Part shown: positions 52,392-61,844 of the stretch, one piece after another | Numbering within the stretch: position 1 is the stretch's first letter | Layout of the letters: the number at the start of each line of letters is the position of its first letter | Source of the DNA: DUPU01 sp050952465 | GTDB lineage: Bacteria > Bacillota > Dehalobacteriia > Dehalobacteriales > Dehalobacteriaceae | DNA: 64,000 nucleotides | Assembly: GCA_050952465.1 (NCBI GenBank) | Contig: JBMNKZ010000005.1 | Span: forward strand, 62,001-126,000 | Reading direction: 5' to 3' | Notes under the pieces: generated by a model | The model's database searches: none | The model's input: the letters and a program-made list of their open reading frames with translations, nothing else | What the model was told of the DNA's origin: nothing | Program-made: the position numbers and the translations under genes

Positions 52392-53193
52392 GCTAACTAT
52401 AAAAGCGCAATGTAAAATACTGGGCATTAATCGAACCAGCGTTTATTATACACCTGCTACAGGAAATACGGAGTATGAGGAGCTGGTAAAAAGCCGAATT
52501 GACTACTGGCATACCAAAATGTGTTATTTGGGAGTGAGACGGCTTAAAAGTAAGCTTCAGAATGAAGGCATCCGAATCGGCCGGAAACTGATTCGACGAT
52601 ATATGGAAGAAATGGGTATATACTGCATCTATCCGAAGCCTAATCTCTCCAAACGTAACAAAGAACATAAGGTATTCCCGTATCTGCTGAGGAATATTGC
52701 CATTACCAGGCCTAATCAGGTATGGGCAATTGATCTCACTTACATTAAAATGGGCAAAAGCCATATGTATTTAACTGCTATTATAGACTGGTACAGCCGG
52801 TATCTCGTAGGATGGGAGCTATCGGATACGTTAGATACGGCTCCTGTATTAGCAGCGGTAAAGAAGGCAATTGCAGTACATGGAAGACCTGAAATCATCA
52901 ATTCAGATCAGGGAAGTCAATTTACCAGCGAGGATTATACCGGATTCCTACGACAGGAAAGCATCCGCCAAAGCATGGATGGAAAAGCAAGATGGGTGGA
53001 TAACGTTATCATCGAGCGCTGGTTTAGAAGCTTAAAATGTGACAATATTTACATTAATGAATATCAAAATCCTAAACAGTTAAGAGCTGGTATAGGGGCA
53101 TATGTACAAGAATACAACATGGACAGGCCACACCAGTCATTGGATTATCTTACCCCTTATTTAGCTTATACCAACCTGGGACATGCAGCGTAA
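52309..53193 (+). CDS. IS3a transposase orfB, copy 3
   Basis: Identical to the 294-residue DDE OrfB of copies 1 and 2. Intact; overlaps orfA by 83 bp in a different frame. Confidence 0.93.
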   Translation: MRMSGLKKNLLKCLDQTTKKGLISHHSKLTIKAQCKILGINRTSVYYTPATGNTEYEELVKSRIDYWHTKMCYLGVRRLKSKLQNEGIRIGRKLIRRYMEEMGIYCIYPKPNLSKRNKEHKVFPYLLRNIAITRPNQVWAIDLTYIKMGKSHMYLTAIIDWYSRYLVGWELSDTLDTAPVLAAVKKAIAVHGRPEIINSDQGSQFTSEDYTGFLRQESIRQSMDGKARWVDNVIIERWFRSLKCDNIYINEYQNPKQLRAGIGAYVQEYNMDRPHQSLDYLTPYLAYTNLGHAA

Positions 53194-53204
53194 TTGACCG
53201 CCGA

Positions 53205-53327
53205 CCTTGACTTTGTGTCCGGCAAATGGTGTAAAGATGCGATGCGGGCGGGATGAGGTTATGAATGAAACTGATATCTCCCCCGCAAATCGTGCAAGCA
53301 TACCATTTGCCAGCCCCAAACTCAAGG
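53205..53327 (+). ncRNA. Structured segment downstream of orfB in IS3a, copy 3
   Basis: Begins 12 nt after the orfB stop. CCTTGACTTTG (53205-53215) pairs with CAAACTCAAGG (53317-53327, one mismatch). Inside, GGCAAATGGT (53221-53230) pairs perfectly with ACCATTTGCC (53302-53311). The GC-rich middle pairs partly (GCGGG/CCCGC). CCTGC-TAATC-GCAGG follows at 53331-53345. A further ~115 bp without an ORF lie before the end. Confidence 0.4.
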
Positions 53328-54718
53328 CAACCTGCTAATCGCAGGCGGCTGCTTATGTGAACAAATCAAAAAAATGAAACGGGACGAACAAGGTTATGAA
53401 ATGGGGATATCTGGCACATTTAGATTTTGAAATTTGTGTCTTGACAAAGGGGACACTTTACAGCGATATAAGCTTGATGGTTGTGATTTTTTCGTGAAAA
53501 ATTATTTTTGCAAGCACAATAACAAAGATTGGAGCGGTAGACAGTAAAATTGCAGCCAGTGAAAGAGACGTTATATTGATGGCAACATTATAACAATAAT
53601 TAAAAAATGCCATGCTGAGCATGCCAGTCCCAATAAAACACCAGATGTCTTTAAGTTTGATTTTTAGTATATTTCTGTCATAAACCATTAGGCCTATGAC
53701 CATTATTATCATTGCTCCACCCATACGGCATTCAACTATTGTCATATTACTTAAGTTTATGGCACTGAGGTATCTTACAAAGTAACCTAATGAACCCCAC
53801 ATACATCCTGCAAGAATAACTAGAAAAGGGGCAAGCGATTTTAATACTGCTTTCTCCATCATTTTCCTCCAAGATCAGTCCCAAAGCCCGCTTATTTGAA
53901 GCAAAGCCCAGGACTTTAATACTGTAAAAAGATTGACACGTGTACTCATTTGAGATAGATCCACCTTAAGAAGCTGTTCGATTCTTTTGATACGATAATA
54001 GAGTGTATTTACGTGTATGAATAAATTCTTAGCCGTTTCTTTAAGATTGAAATTGGAATTTACCAATTCCGTGAGCGTGGGTAGCAAACTGCTTTCATTC
54101 TTTGAATCATAGTCGAGGAGAGGTTCTAGAGTGTTCCGGCAGAAAGCTTTTACAATCTCTATTTCCTGAGAAAAAATAATGGAAAAAATACCGGTATCTG
54201 CAAAGGACTGGACCTCGGATTTAATTTTCATAACATGGGGATAGTGGAGGGCAATACGTGCTTCATTGCAGCTTCTCCTCAGGTTGTATAGCGGATAAGG
54301 CCGGCCACGGCCGAAGGATACGATAACTTTGTAATTTTTTTCTATAGCGGTTTTATAAGGTTCAATTCTCGACACCTTCAGTTCTACCGGTAAGATATAC
54401 ACCAAGAGCTGCGGCCCGCTGATCATTAATGCGTCCGGTGCAATCCGCTTTAATAATTCCCGGGAATAGGAAACAATGGCATTCCACTGCTCACTGCTTT
54501 TTACATCACGTACCGCCATGATATCTCTATAGCCCCCTAATAGATTTGGAGAAAATACGTGTAGTATGTTAACATTTTATTAGGGGGTAGATTTTAATGA
54601 AAAACAAGCAATACAGTGATGAATTTAAGGAATTAATAATTAAAGAGTGCCAGGAAACAGGTAATGTGGCCTTAGTAGCCCGGCGGCATGAGATGTCACC
54701 TAACACTATTCATACTTG

Positions 54719-56620
54719 ATTCCACTGCAAAAACAGGTTGTTTAACCCCTATGGGGGTTTTCAATAGTAAAAATTGTCTTGAGCAGATAGCTCAAAAAGT
54801 TCTTTTTCAACTGAAGATCGCTAATTTAGACCTCCATTACTATGGTTTTGTGTTCGTTAACCTAAATTTGGGCATAATATCCCTGCTTTTGGCCTTTTCG
54901 GCTTCCTTAGCTTGCCCAGAGCCATCCGGGAAAACTGCTTAATATTTCGGGCTATAATTTTGTAAGCAGTGACCAAGTAAGTTTTTAGCACGCCACGTGT
55001 GTAAAGGTTATTCAGATCTTCCCCTCTTTTTAGAGCGGAGTTGGTTGCTTCGATTCCAGCACGATAACTGGTGTTTTCACGTCTGACCGCAATATTGTGT
55101 ATTTGATCTCTAACCCGGTCAGCCTGGATGGTTTTTAAACTAACCCGTAATATCCGGTCTTTCTTCTGGGTCTTTACTGGACATATATCAAAATTCGGGC
55201 ATCCTTGGCAATCCTCGTGTTTGAAGTGGCAACTGCTAGTCTTGGAACCGGGATTGAAATCGCTTCTAAATGGGATCTTGCCCTGGGGACAACTGATTAT
55301 TTTCATATCATCATCAAACTTAAAACTGGTTGTGGAAAGTTTATCTGATGGAGCCTTACGTCCGGTCATATCTGTATAGTGTAGGTTAACCTCTAGCTCA
55401 TCTGCCATTTCTATGACCTCTTGGCCGTAGTAACCTCCATCTAAGTAGATGTCCTTTACATCCGTCCTTTGTTTGATGATGGGTATGCGCTCCTTAGCCA
55501 TCTCTACATCGCTGATGTTATTGGGTTGTACTGAAAAGTCGGTAATCACCTGAATCGGGTTTTCTTTGCTACTGGTTTCGCTCACGTTTAAAACGTAGCC
55601 GCTATGGTTCTTACCCGCTTTGTTACGGAAGGTAGCGTCACTATCATAAGCTGATTGCAGGGAACCGCTTTCAATTTCACTACTGGGCTTGGCGAGCCAT
55701 ATTCCCTTAGATTCATCGAAGGCAGCCTGTTCGCCTAGAAAACGCTTAAGCAGAACCATTTCTCGTTTTGAAGCAAGGTTACGATCCTTATTTGCCAAGT
55801 TATCTACCTCTTGCATGAGGTTAAGGACTTTCTGGAACCTGCTTTCCAGTTCCTGATTTCTAGTTCTGTATAGTAAATCAGTTCTGAAGCTATCTCTTAA
55901 CACTTGTTTGAGATTATCGGAAAGCATGTTAGAAGCAATGCCTCTTACCGCTTGAACCAATACATCCAGGGCTAACGAGAGTCTACCGGCTTTCTTGATA
56001 TTGGGAGAAATCAAGGTAGAATCCATACGCTGGTCATCGGTTTTTATCCCGGCTTGTTCGATAAAATTCTTGGTTAGGATTTCAAACTGTTGGAAAATCA
56101 CTTCATCTTGCTCGGGATACTCTAATATGTGCCTATAAACTCTTTCTCTGAATTCGTAAAGGGTACGTTCAGCCAGGTAAACCTCACCCAGGTTTCTTAT
56201 ACCTAGGGCATAATTGACCTGGAAGTTAAAGTAGAACTGCTCGATTAATTCTTGATCAGTATAACCAAACATGTTTTTGATAATCTCTAATGACATCAGT
56301 ATATTAACTGGAACATTGGGTCTGCCGGTATCAAGACAATACATGGGGGCAAACAGATCTTCGTTGATTTTACAAAAAACATGTTCATAGAAAACTGGTG
56401 CCCAGGTTTTGTTTAGTAGTTTGGCTACACTTGGTCTCATGGACTGGTAATGGCTAAAAAGTTCATCTTGATAGTGACTATCGTTTTTACGGAACATACT
56501 GCAAAACCACCCTAAAGTTAGTTTATCTTTTATTTGCTTTAAATATCTAACTATTACTTCGATATTCACAGTGGTTTATCCTGCTGTTTTACAATATTTT
56601 TGGGGTTTTTGCAGTGGAAT
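54719..56620 (-). mobile_element. IS1182-family element (1902 bp), nested in IS3b copy C
   Basis: Inverted ends ATTCCACTGCAAAAAC (16 bp, both sides) and an 8-bp target duplication CATACTTG (54711-54718, 56621-56628). One transposase gene on the minus strand. Confidence 0.93.
54857..56569 (-). CDS. IS1182-family transposase
   Basis: 570 residues. The N-terminal region (YCLDTGRPNVPVNILMSLEI, YTDQELIEQFYFNFQVNYAL) matches the transposase InsH/DUF772 type. A DDE_Tnp_1-like core follows, with MDSTLI, IYLDGGYYG and a Cys cluster CHFKHEDCQGCPNFDICP. The C-terminal YRAGIEATNSALKRG holds the catalytic Glu. Intact and potentially able to move. Confidence 0.93.
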   Translation of the reverse strand: MNIEVIVRYLKQIKDKLTLGWFCSMFRKNDSHYQDELFSHYQSMRPSVAKLLNKTWAPVFYEHVFCKINEDLFAPMYCLDTGRPNVPVNILMSLEIIKNMFGYTDQELIEQFYFNFQVNYALGIRNLGEVYLAERTLYEFRERVYRHILEYPEQDEVIFQQFEILTKNFIEQAGIKTDDQRMDSTLISPNIKKAGRLSLALDVLVQAVRGIASNMLSDNLKQVLRDSFRTDLLYRTRNQELESRFQKVLNLMQEVDNLANKDRNLASKREMVLLKRFLGEQAAFDESKGIWLAKPSSEIESGSLQSAYDSDATFRNKAGKNHSGYVLNVSETSSKENPIQVITDFSVQPNNISDVEMAKERIPIIKQRTDVKDIYLDGGYYGQEVIEMADELEVNLHYTDMTGRKAPSDKLSTTSFKFDDDMKIISCPQGKIPFRSDFNPGSKTSSCHFKHEDCQGCPNFDICPVKTQKKDRILRVSLKTIQADRVRDQIHNIAVRRENTSYRAGIEATNSALKRGEDLNNLYTRGVLKTYLVTAYKIIARNIKQFSRMALGKLRKPKRPKAGILCPNLG

Positions 56621-56817
56621 CATACTTGGTTAATGAAAAATCGAAAAAATGGTTCTGTAAAAGCCTTACCCAAGGCTAAAAAGCAACGCGAGAAAGCCAT
56701 GGAAAAAAGACTTAAAGAAGTTAGTACAGAAAATGACAGACTTAAACGTCTACTTGCTGATAAAGAGCTGGAATTAGCTATTTTAAGAGAGTTAAGGGAT
56801 ATCCAAAACCCTCGGTA

Positions 56818-57771
56818 GCCGACAGATTTATTATAGCTAAAAGGTGGATAGATAAGGGCTATAACGCTTCTTTAGTCCTTGACTCTGTCGGCCTATCTCC
56901 ATCCACCTATTATCAAAGAGTTAAAGGAATCAAGCCTTATACCGATAATCAGGGATTAAGAAAAAGGACACCTGGGCGAAAAATACCAGGATACTCAGTC
57001 AACGTAAAAGGTAAGGCGGTTCCTGATGCAATAATAAAGGAAAATATAAAAGAAATAGTTACCGGAGATGGTTTTCCCTATGGCTATAAAAAAATTAATG
57101 TAACTCTTAAGGAGGATTATCAGCTTATCATAAACCACAAGAAAACATATAGGCTTTGTAAAGAACTAAATATATTAAGACCCCAAAGGAAGATATATCC
57201 ATATCGTCCTAGAAAGCTGGCGAAAAGAGAAAAAATTACAGCTCCAAACCAGCAATGGCAAATGGACATTAAGTACGGCTATATTGAGGGTATGGCCAGG
57301 TTCTTTTTCCAATTATCCTTGATAGATGTATATGACCGATCAGTAATCGACTATCATCTTGGCTTAAGTGCTACAGCCAGAGATGCCTGTGCTGTGCTTA
57401 TAAATTCTCTTAAAAAACGCGGTTTAAAACCTGGTATGGATCTACCGGTAATAAGGACAGACAACGGCCCCCAATTTATAGCTAAGGTATTTGAAAAAAC
57501 ATGTTCGAAATGGAAATTAACTCATGAAAGAATACCGGTTAAAACACCTAATATGAACGCCTATATAGAGTCTTTTCATTCAATCTTAGAAGATGAATGT
57601 TATAGCAGAAATGAGTTTACCAGTTTTACAGATGCTTACAAGGTTATAAGTGAATATATGGCTTATTATAATAATCGCCGCAGACATGGCAGTATAGGAT
57701 ATATGGCCCCAGCTAAGTATTATGAAGCTGTTAAAAACAGCCAAATAGCTAGGGGAAAAATGATCGCCTAA
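56818..57771 (+). CDS. IS3b transposase orfB, copy C (orphaned)
   Basis: Same 318-codon orfB frame as 46987-47940, including QMDIKYG, RTDNGPQF and YIESFHSIL. The frame itself is intact, but its orfA partner is split by IS1182. A start inside the frame could still give a partial product. Confidence 0.85.
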   Translation, partial: ADRFIIAKRWIDKGYNASLVLDSVGLSPSTYYQRVKGIKPYTDNQGLRKRTPGRKIPGYSVNVKGKAVPDAIIKENIKEIVTGDGFPYGYKKINVTLKEDYQLIINHKKTYRLCKELNILRPQRKIYPYRPRKLAKREKITAPNQQWQMDIKYGYIEGMARFFFQLSLIDVYDRSVIDYHLGLSATARDACAVLINSLKKRGLKPGMDLPVIRTDNGPQFIAKVFEKTCSKWKLTHERIPVKTPNMNAYIESFHSILEDECYSRNEFTSFTDAYKVISEYMAYYNNRRRHGSIGYMAPAKYYEAVKNSQIARGKMIA

Positions 57772-57773
57772 GG

Positions 57774-57914
57774 GCAGCCGTTTATCGAAGACCCTTTACA
57801 TGGGGGAGGTGCCCGTGTTAGCCTATCTTTGGCTAGGGCCGCTAAATCATTGATGCAGCTGGCCTCGGCCCTAAAGAACACGGGCACCAGGGGCCCCATG
57901 TCAAGGGCGGCTGC
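57774..57914 (+). ncRNA. 141-nt structured segment of IS3b, copy C
   Basis: Same nested arms as the copies at 33066 and 47943, with the same length. The sequence appears identical. Confidence 0.5.
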
Positions 57915-58761
57915 TTAGTAAATTAGAGCTTTCTTAAGTAAGAATAAGTTTTTAAAAGGGTTTTCTCCAATAATGGGGGTTCAAGCCGATATCGACGTAA
58001 TAATCACGATCCGAAGATAACCGGTAGTTGCCAAGGGTCAAAATATTGGTTATATCGGCTGTGCTTTGTCCAAAGAGATATTCGTACATTTCCCGTTCAA
58101 AGGCGATCGTGTCTTTATGCAGTGGATTAATTTGGGTAAAATAACATTTAACAGCTAGTTTAGCTTGTTTCAGCCTTGTGAGGGTCAGTGGAACCAGGGA
58201 GGCAGGAAGATCCCTGACAATGATATATGCGTAGGAATCATCTCTGCATTTTATACGATAATACAAGCATTTCTCTGTTTCAGAATAAAGATAGTCGTTC
58301 TTATTAAACTTGGGGAGCGAAACAAAGGAGTTGTTGAGATGTTTAATACTTAGCGAAATGTGCGGATAGTGAATGCATCCACAGCCGTTGGTGATTATGA
58401 TCTGTCGGCCGATTATTCTTTTCAGGAAAGAACCCACATAGGCTAATCCTTTATCGAGGGTACCGTCGACTAATTGATAGATATCTTCTTTAGCAATCGA
58501 CATGGTGTCATCTCCTTTCTGCTAACATACATAATCTCTTTCTTACTTGATATAGGAAATTCTAATCTATCCGATTACCAATATATAGCAAAATTTGTGC
58601 CAACCTTCACAAACCCTTTTAAATGGCATTAATTAGGCAAGCGTTAAGAATATTTTTTATTAAAGTTTCAACCTTTCTAAGTAATCTCAAAATTATGCCG
58701 TAAAATAAAATACAATTCTCACATTAGGTAGTGCTTATTGTTTTGGTTGATACATTTTGTC

Positions 58762-58791
58762 TTGAAATAACACATTTTTATGCGATATAAT
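58762..58791 (+). promoter_or_regulatory. Probable promoter of the sigma-54 activator gene
   Basis: TTGAAA at 58762 and TATAAT at 58786 with an 18-bp spacer, 68 bp before the start at 58860. The gap 58504-58859 contains no gene. Confidence 0.6.
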
Positions 58792-58859
58792 GTTATTGGA
58801 ATTAATTTCATCCTTCTGAAAAATATACCAGTCATCATAACACTTATAGGAGGATTAAT

Positions 58860-60833
58860 ATGATTGAATCGAATTTAATGCTCAGTTCTATCATCCGCAA
58901 TCGCGAAAGATCCGTCATTAACCAAACCATTCAAACCGAAGACAAAAACTACATTGAACGGGTCAAACAATTAAAACTGGAAATTCTTAGAGGAGTTGCC
59001 CATCCGTCAGAAGTTGACCTCGTCCAGCCAGAAATTATGGACTCATGGATTCGCTCCCGCAATTATGGACTGGAGGTCCATCAATCTCCTCAAAAGTGCC
59101 CGGTTATTCCCAAAGCGGAATTAGACAATCTCCTCGTGGAAAATCGTTTTCTCATTAACGCCACTCTCTCCAGCTTACGCCAATTTGAGCCAGTATTGAA
59201 TGCCAATTACGATATTATTCTTTCTGACCCCAACGGTGTCAATCTCCTTGTCATGCTCGGAGAAAACAACGATATATCCTACGACAAGTTCAATTTAGTG
59301 CCGGGTACAGTTTGGAACGAGAAAACAATTGGCACTTCAGCCATGTCCCTGGCCCCTATTTTGAAACGGCCTATTCAAGTCTGCGGTACGGAAATTTTCC
59401 TTGAAGATTTTCATAATGTCGCCGGTTCTTCCGCTCCGATTTTCGATATAAAAAATAACTTAGCTGGAGTTCTGTCCATAGGCACTGTCTTTTATTATTG
59501 TGTGAATTCCTTTAATTTGAGCCTTGTTGCTTCCATCGCAGAACTGATACAGAAAGAATTTCAGCTTATTTTGTATAAACATATGTATAAAGCCACCAGC
59601 GAGGTTGTAGATGAAGCGATGCTCACAATCGACAGCCAGGGCTTCGTATCCTATATGAACCAAGCTGCTGTCTCTTTGTTTCGGCATGTGAACGAAGACT
59701 TGATCGGTCAGCGGGTCGACAGGCTCCTTGGCAGCCACAATAAGATAAAGAAAGCTGTGAAACTAGGTCGGTCTCTATCTTATACCGATATAACCATACC
59801 CAAACTTGGCGCATACCAATGCTCAGCCTATCCGATTAAAGATTACCAGGGTAGTAGATTCGGTTGCATCATTTCATTAAAACGCGGTAAGACTGCTCCT
59901 ACCGCCACAAATGGCGATGCTTTTCAGGCAATAGTCGGCTCTTCTGCACCGATCCGGGAAGCTGTTTCTTTGGCTCGACGATTTGCTGGATACGAATCTA
60001 ATATCCTGCTTCTAGGGGAAAGCGGGACTGGTAAAGAGCTTTTTGCGCGGGCGATTCATAATATTAGCCGCCCTAACCGCCCTTTCGTCGCCATAAACTG
60101 TGGAGCCATATCAAAAAACTTAGCCGAAAGCGAATTGTTCGGTTATGAGGGTGGTGCCTTCACCGGAGCGGAACGTCAAGGACGTCAAGGTAAAATTGAA
60201 TGCGCCGATAACGGTACCTTGTTCCTGGATGAAATTGGCGACCTACCCTTGGATCTTCAGCCGATTTTGTTGCGAGTCTTGGAAGATAAACAAATTGTCC
60301 GAGTTGGTGGCACCCGCTCCACCCATGTGGATTTTCAGTTGATTACCGCAACCAACAAAAATTTAATTGACCTCGTCGAAAAGGGTCAGTTTCGGGAAGA
60401 TTTGTATTATCGGCTGGCTATTTTCAAAATAGTCATTCCCCCTTTACGGGAACGTAGGCAAGATATTCTACTTCTCTGTGATCATTTTCTGTCGGTTTTC
60501 GCTCAAAAGCGCGGAATCCCTTGCCCGAAATTGAACCGGACAGCCAAAACCATCCTACTCAAGTATTCCTGGCCCGGAAATGTACGGCAATTAGAACATT
60601 GCCTGACTTATGCTGCGAGTGTTTCCCCTGACGGGATCATCCGGCCGGAACATTTGCCCGAAGAAATCCGGATCACTTCAGTTCTGAGGGAAGAAGAACC
60701 GGCTTCTCATCCAGAGATAGAAAGTATACGGCAAGCTTTAGAGGAGTCCGGTCATAATGTTTCCAATGCGGCTCGGTCTCTAGGCTTAAGCCGGGCGACC
60801 CTTTATCGTAAAATCAAAAAATATGGTCTTTAA
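58860..60833 (+). CDS. Sigma-54-dependent activator (AcoR-like, GAF-PAS-AAA-Fis)
   Basis: 657 residues, ATG behind ATAGGAGG. The N-terminal ~60-220 is GAF-like sensory (SDPNGVNLLVMLGENNDISY, GTVWNEKTIGTSAMSLA). A PAS domain lies at ~245-340. The AAA+ domain has Walker A GESGTGKE (386-393), the sigma-54 contact loop GAFTGA (432-437) and LFLDEIGDLPLDLQ. The Fis HTH is at the C-terminus (NVSNAARSLGLSRATLYRKI). It probably activates the SDR-ETF-flavoprotein genes that follow. Confidence 0.94.
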   Translation: MIESNLMLSSIIRNRERSVINQTIQTEDKNYIERVKQLKLEILRGVAHPSEVDLVQPEIMDSWIRSRNYGLEVHQSPQKCPVIPKAELDNLLVENRFLINATLSSLRQFEPVLNANYDIILSDPNGVNLLVMLGENNDISYDKFNLVPGTVWNEKTIGTSAMSLAPILKRPIQVCGTEIFLEDFHNVAGSSAPIFDIKNNLAGVLSIGTVFYYCVNSFNLSLVASIAELIQKEFQLILYKHMYKATSEVVDEAMLTIDSQGFVSYMNQAAVSLFRHVNEDLIGQRVDRLLGSHNKIKKAVKLGRSLSYTDITIPKLGAYQCSAYPIKDYQGSRFGCIISLKRGKTAPTATNGDAFQAIVGSSAPIREAVSLARRFAGYESNILLLGESGTGKELFARAIHNISRPNRPFVAINCGAISKNLAESELFGYEGGAFTGAERQGRQGKIECADNGTLFLDEIGDLPLDLQPILLRVLEDKQIVRVGGTRSTHVDFQLITATNKNLIDLVEKGQFREDLYYRLAIFKIVIPPLRERRQDILLLCDHFLSVFAQKRGIPCPKLNRTAKTILLKYSWPGNVRQLEHCLTYAASVSPDGIIRPEHLPEEIRITSVLREEEPASHPEIESIRQALEESGHNVSNAARSLGLSRATLYRKIKKYGL

Positions 60834-60873
60834 TTATTACCTCATATTTCAATCGATTCAGTGATACGAATAT

Positions 60874-60927
60874 AGCACCCTCAAAAGAAGCAGACCATTT
60901 ATGGATGCTCCGTTGGGGGTGCTTTTC
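60874..60927 (+). terminator. Terminator of the sigma-54 activator gene
   Basis: AGCACCC and GGGTGCT with a long loop, followed by TTTTCTT. Confidence 0.6.
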
Positions 60928-61061
60928 TTATTGGATAATAGGTCTAAATGATTTTGGAGGTTTCTCCAATGACAACCAAATTTTCCCTTTATATAATTAA
61001 CTTGGGCATGTGAATTTGAAAACATGTAAATTTATGAACATTATGGAGGGGGGAAAGACAA

Positions 61062-61826
61062 ATGCCTAAACAACTATTAGATTTTACCGGAAAGGTTGTT
61101 CTCATTACCGGTGGCAGATCAGGCATCGGGCAAGCGACGGCCGTGGCTTTTGCCGAGCAGGGTGCTAAAGTGGTCGTAAACGGACGCAGATACGCTGAGG
61201 AAACTATGGAGCGTATCAAAGCTGTTGGCGGAGAGGCCATTTTTGTGAAAGGGGACGTAAGTGTTTCTGCCGATGTACAGAACCTCATCGATACCACCGT
61301 GAAAACCTTCGGCCGACTTGACGTGGCCTATAATAACGCAGGTTTACTGCCGGTGACAGCCGATCTGGTGGAGCAGACCGAAGAGGATTTTGACAAGATT
61401 ATGGCGGTTGATTGCAAGGGCGTGTTCCTATGCATGAAGTATGAAATTGCCCAAATGCTGAAGCAGGGCGGTGGTGGTTCAATTATCAACTGTGGTTCGG
61501 TGGTCAGCATGGTGGCTGACCCGGGAATGGCTCCTTATGTAGCAGCCAAACATGGTGTAGCGGGACTTACCAGGGCTGCGGCTCTTGAATATACCAAGCA
61601 CAACATCCGCATCAATGCAATCGCTCCTGGCTTTACCGGAACCGAAATGACCTCCGGCTGGATGGCTGACCCTGCCATGTGCGAGTTGGTCAAGTCCTTC
61701 AACTTTGCCAACCGTATCGCAAGCCCGGAAGAGATTGCGGGTATAGTCCTTTTCTTGGCTTCTCCGATGGCATCATTCATATCAGGCGCTGTCTATCCGG
61801 TGGATGCGGCACAAACGGCACATTAA
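61062..61826 (+). CDS. Short-chain dehydrogenase/reductase
   Basis: 254 residues, ATG behind GGAGGGGGG. Classical SDR: cofactor motif ITGGRSGIGQAT (~14-25), NNAG (~90), catalytic Ser in CGSVVSM and Tyr/Lys in YVAAKHG. The C-terminal FLASPMASFISGAVYPVDA is typical. It reduces or oxidises an alcohol or ketone using NAD(P). First gene of a set with etfB, etfA and a flavoprotein, 18 bp before etfB. Confidence 0.93.
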   Translation: MPKQLLDFTGKVVLITGGRSGIGQATAVAFAEQGAKVVVNGRRYAEETMERIKAVGGEAIFVKGDVSVSADVQNLIDTTVKTFGRLDVAYNNAGLLPVTADLVEQTEEDFDKIMAVDCKGVFLCMKYEIAQMLKQGGGGSIINCGSVVSMVADPGMAPYVAAKHGVAGLTRAAALEYTKHNIRINAIAPGFTGTEMTSGWMADPAMCELVKSFNFANRIASPEEIAGIVLFLASPMASFISGAVYPVDAAQTAH

Positions 61827-61844
61827 GAATTAAGGGGGAATCCC

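Larger units (their letters stand above)
51957..53460 (+). mobile_element. IS3-family element IS3a, copy 3 (complete, 1504 bp)
   Basis: Ends TATAATGTACCC at 51957 and GGGGACACTTTA at 53460. The target duplication CAG lies at 51954-51956 and 53461-53463. It is inserted in an EamA gene, whose reconstructed frame confirms the boundaries. Confidence 0.96.
51414..53862 (-). pseudogene. EamA-family permease gene split by IS3a copy 3
   Basis: N-terminal part 53862-53461 (start ATG behind TTGGAGG) and C-terminal part 51953-51414. Removing the IS and one CAG duplication restores an unbroken frame, ...IKLISLILAFVGCILVSG..., of about 310 residues with ten membrane helices in two EamA repeats. It lies 13 bp downstream of a PucR-type regulator gene in one operon, so it probably exported a metabolite sensed by that regulator. 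Non-functional here. Confidence 0.92.
54597..56818 (+). pseudogene. IS3b transposase orfA, copy C, split by IS1182
   Basis: The first 41 codons (54597-54718, to SPNTIHT) and the remainder from 56629 to 56818 are identical to the intact OrfA. IS1182 separates them, so this copy cannot make OrfAB from its own start. Confidence 0.9.
54525..57988 (+). mobile_element. IS3-family element IS3b, copy C, interrupted by IS1182
   Basis: Ends CTCTATAGCCCCC and CAAGCCG; target duplication ATAT (54521-54524, 57989-57992). Without the 1902-bp IS1182 and its 8-bp duplication it is 1554 bp, like copy B. Confidence 0.95.
53875..58503 (-). pseudogene. PucR/CdaR-family regulator gene split by IS3b copy C and IS1182
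   Basis: N-terminal part 58503-57989 and C-terminal part 54520-53875. Removing the insert and one ATAT duplication gives ...SSDRDYYVDI joined in frame to MAVRDVKSSEQWN..., about 385 residues. The C-terminal HTH_30 segment is NLKETAKNLFIHVNTLYYRI with KRIEQLL. PucR-type regulators sense a metabolite in their N-terminal half. The start codon lies behind AAAGGAGATGAC. It is followed after 13 bp by the EamA gene. Confidence 0.9.

Noticed and set aside
61000..61025. Possible -24/-12 sigma-54 promoter (GGGCATGTGAATTTGAA) before the SDR gene
   Set aside because: The GG is present but the -12 GC is not; too weak to call.
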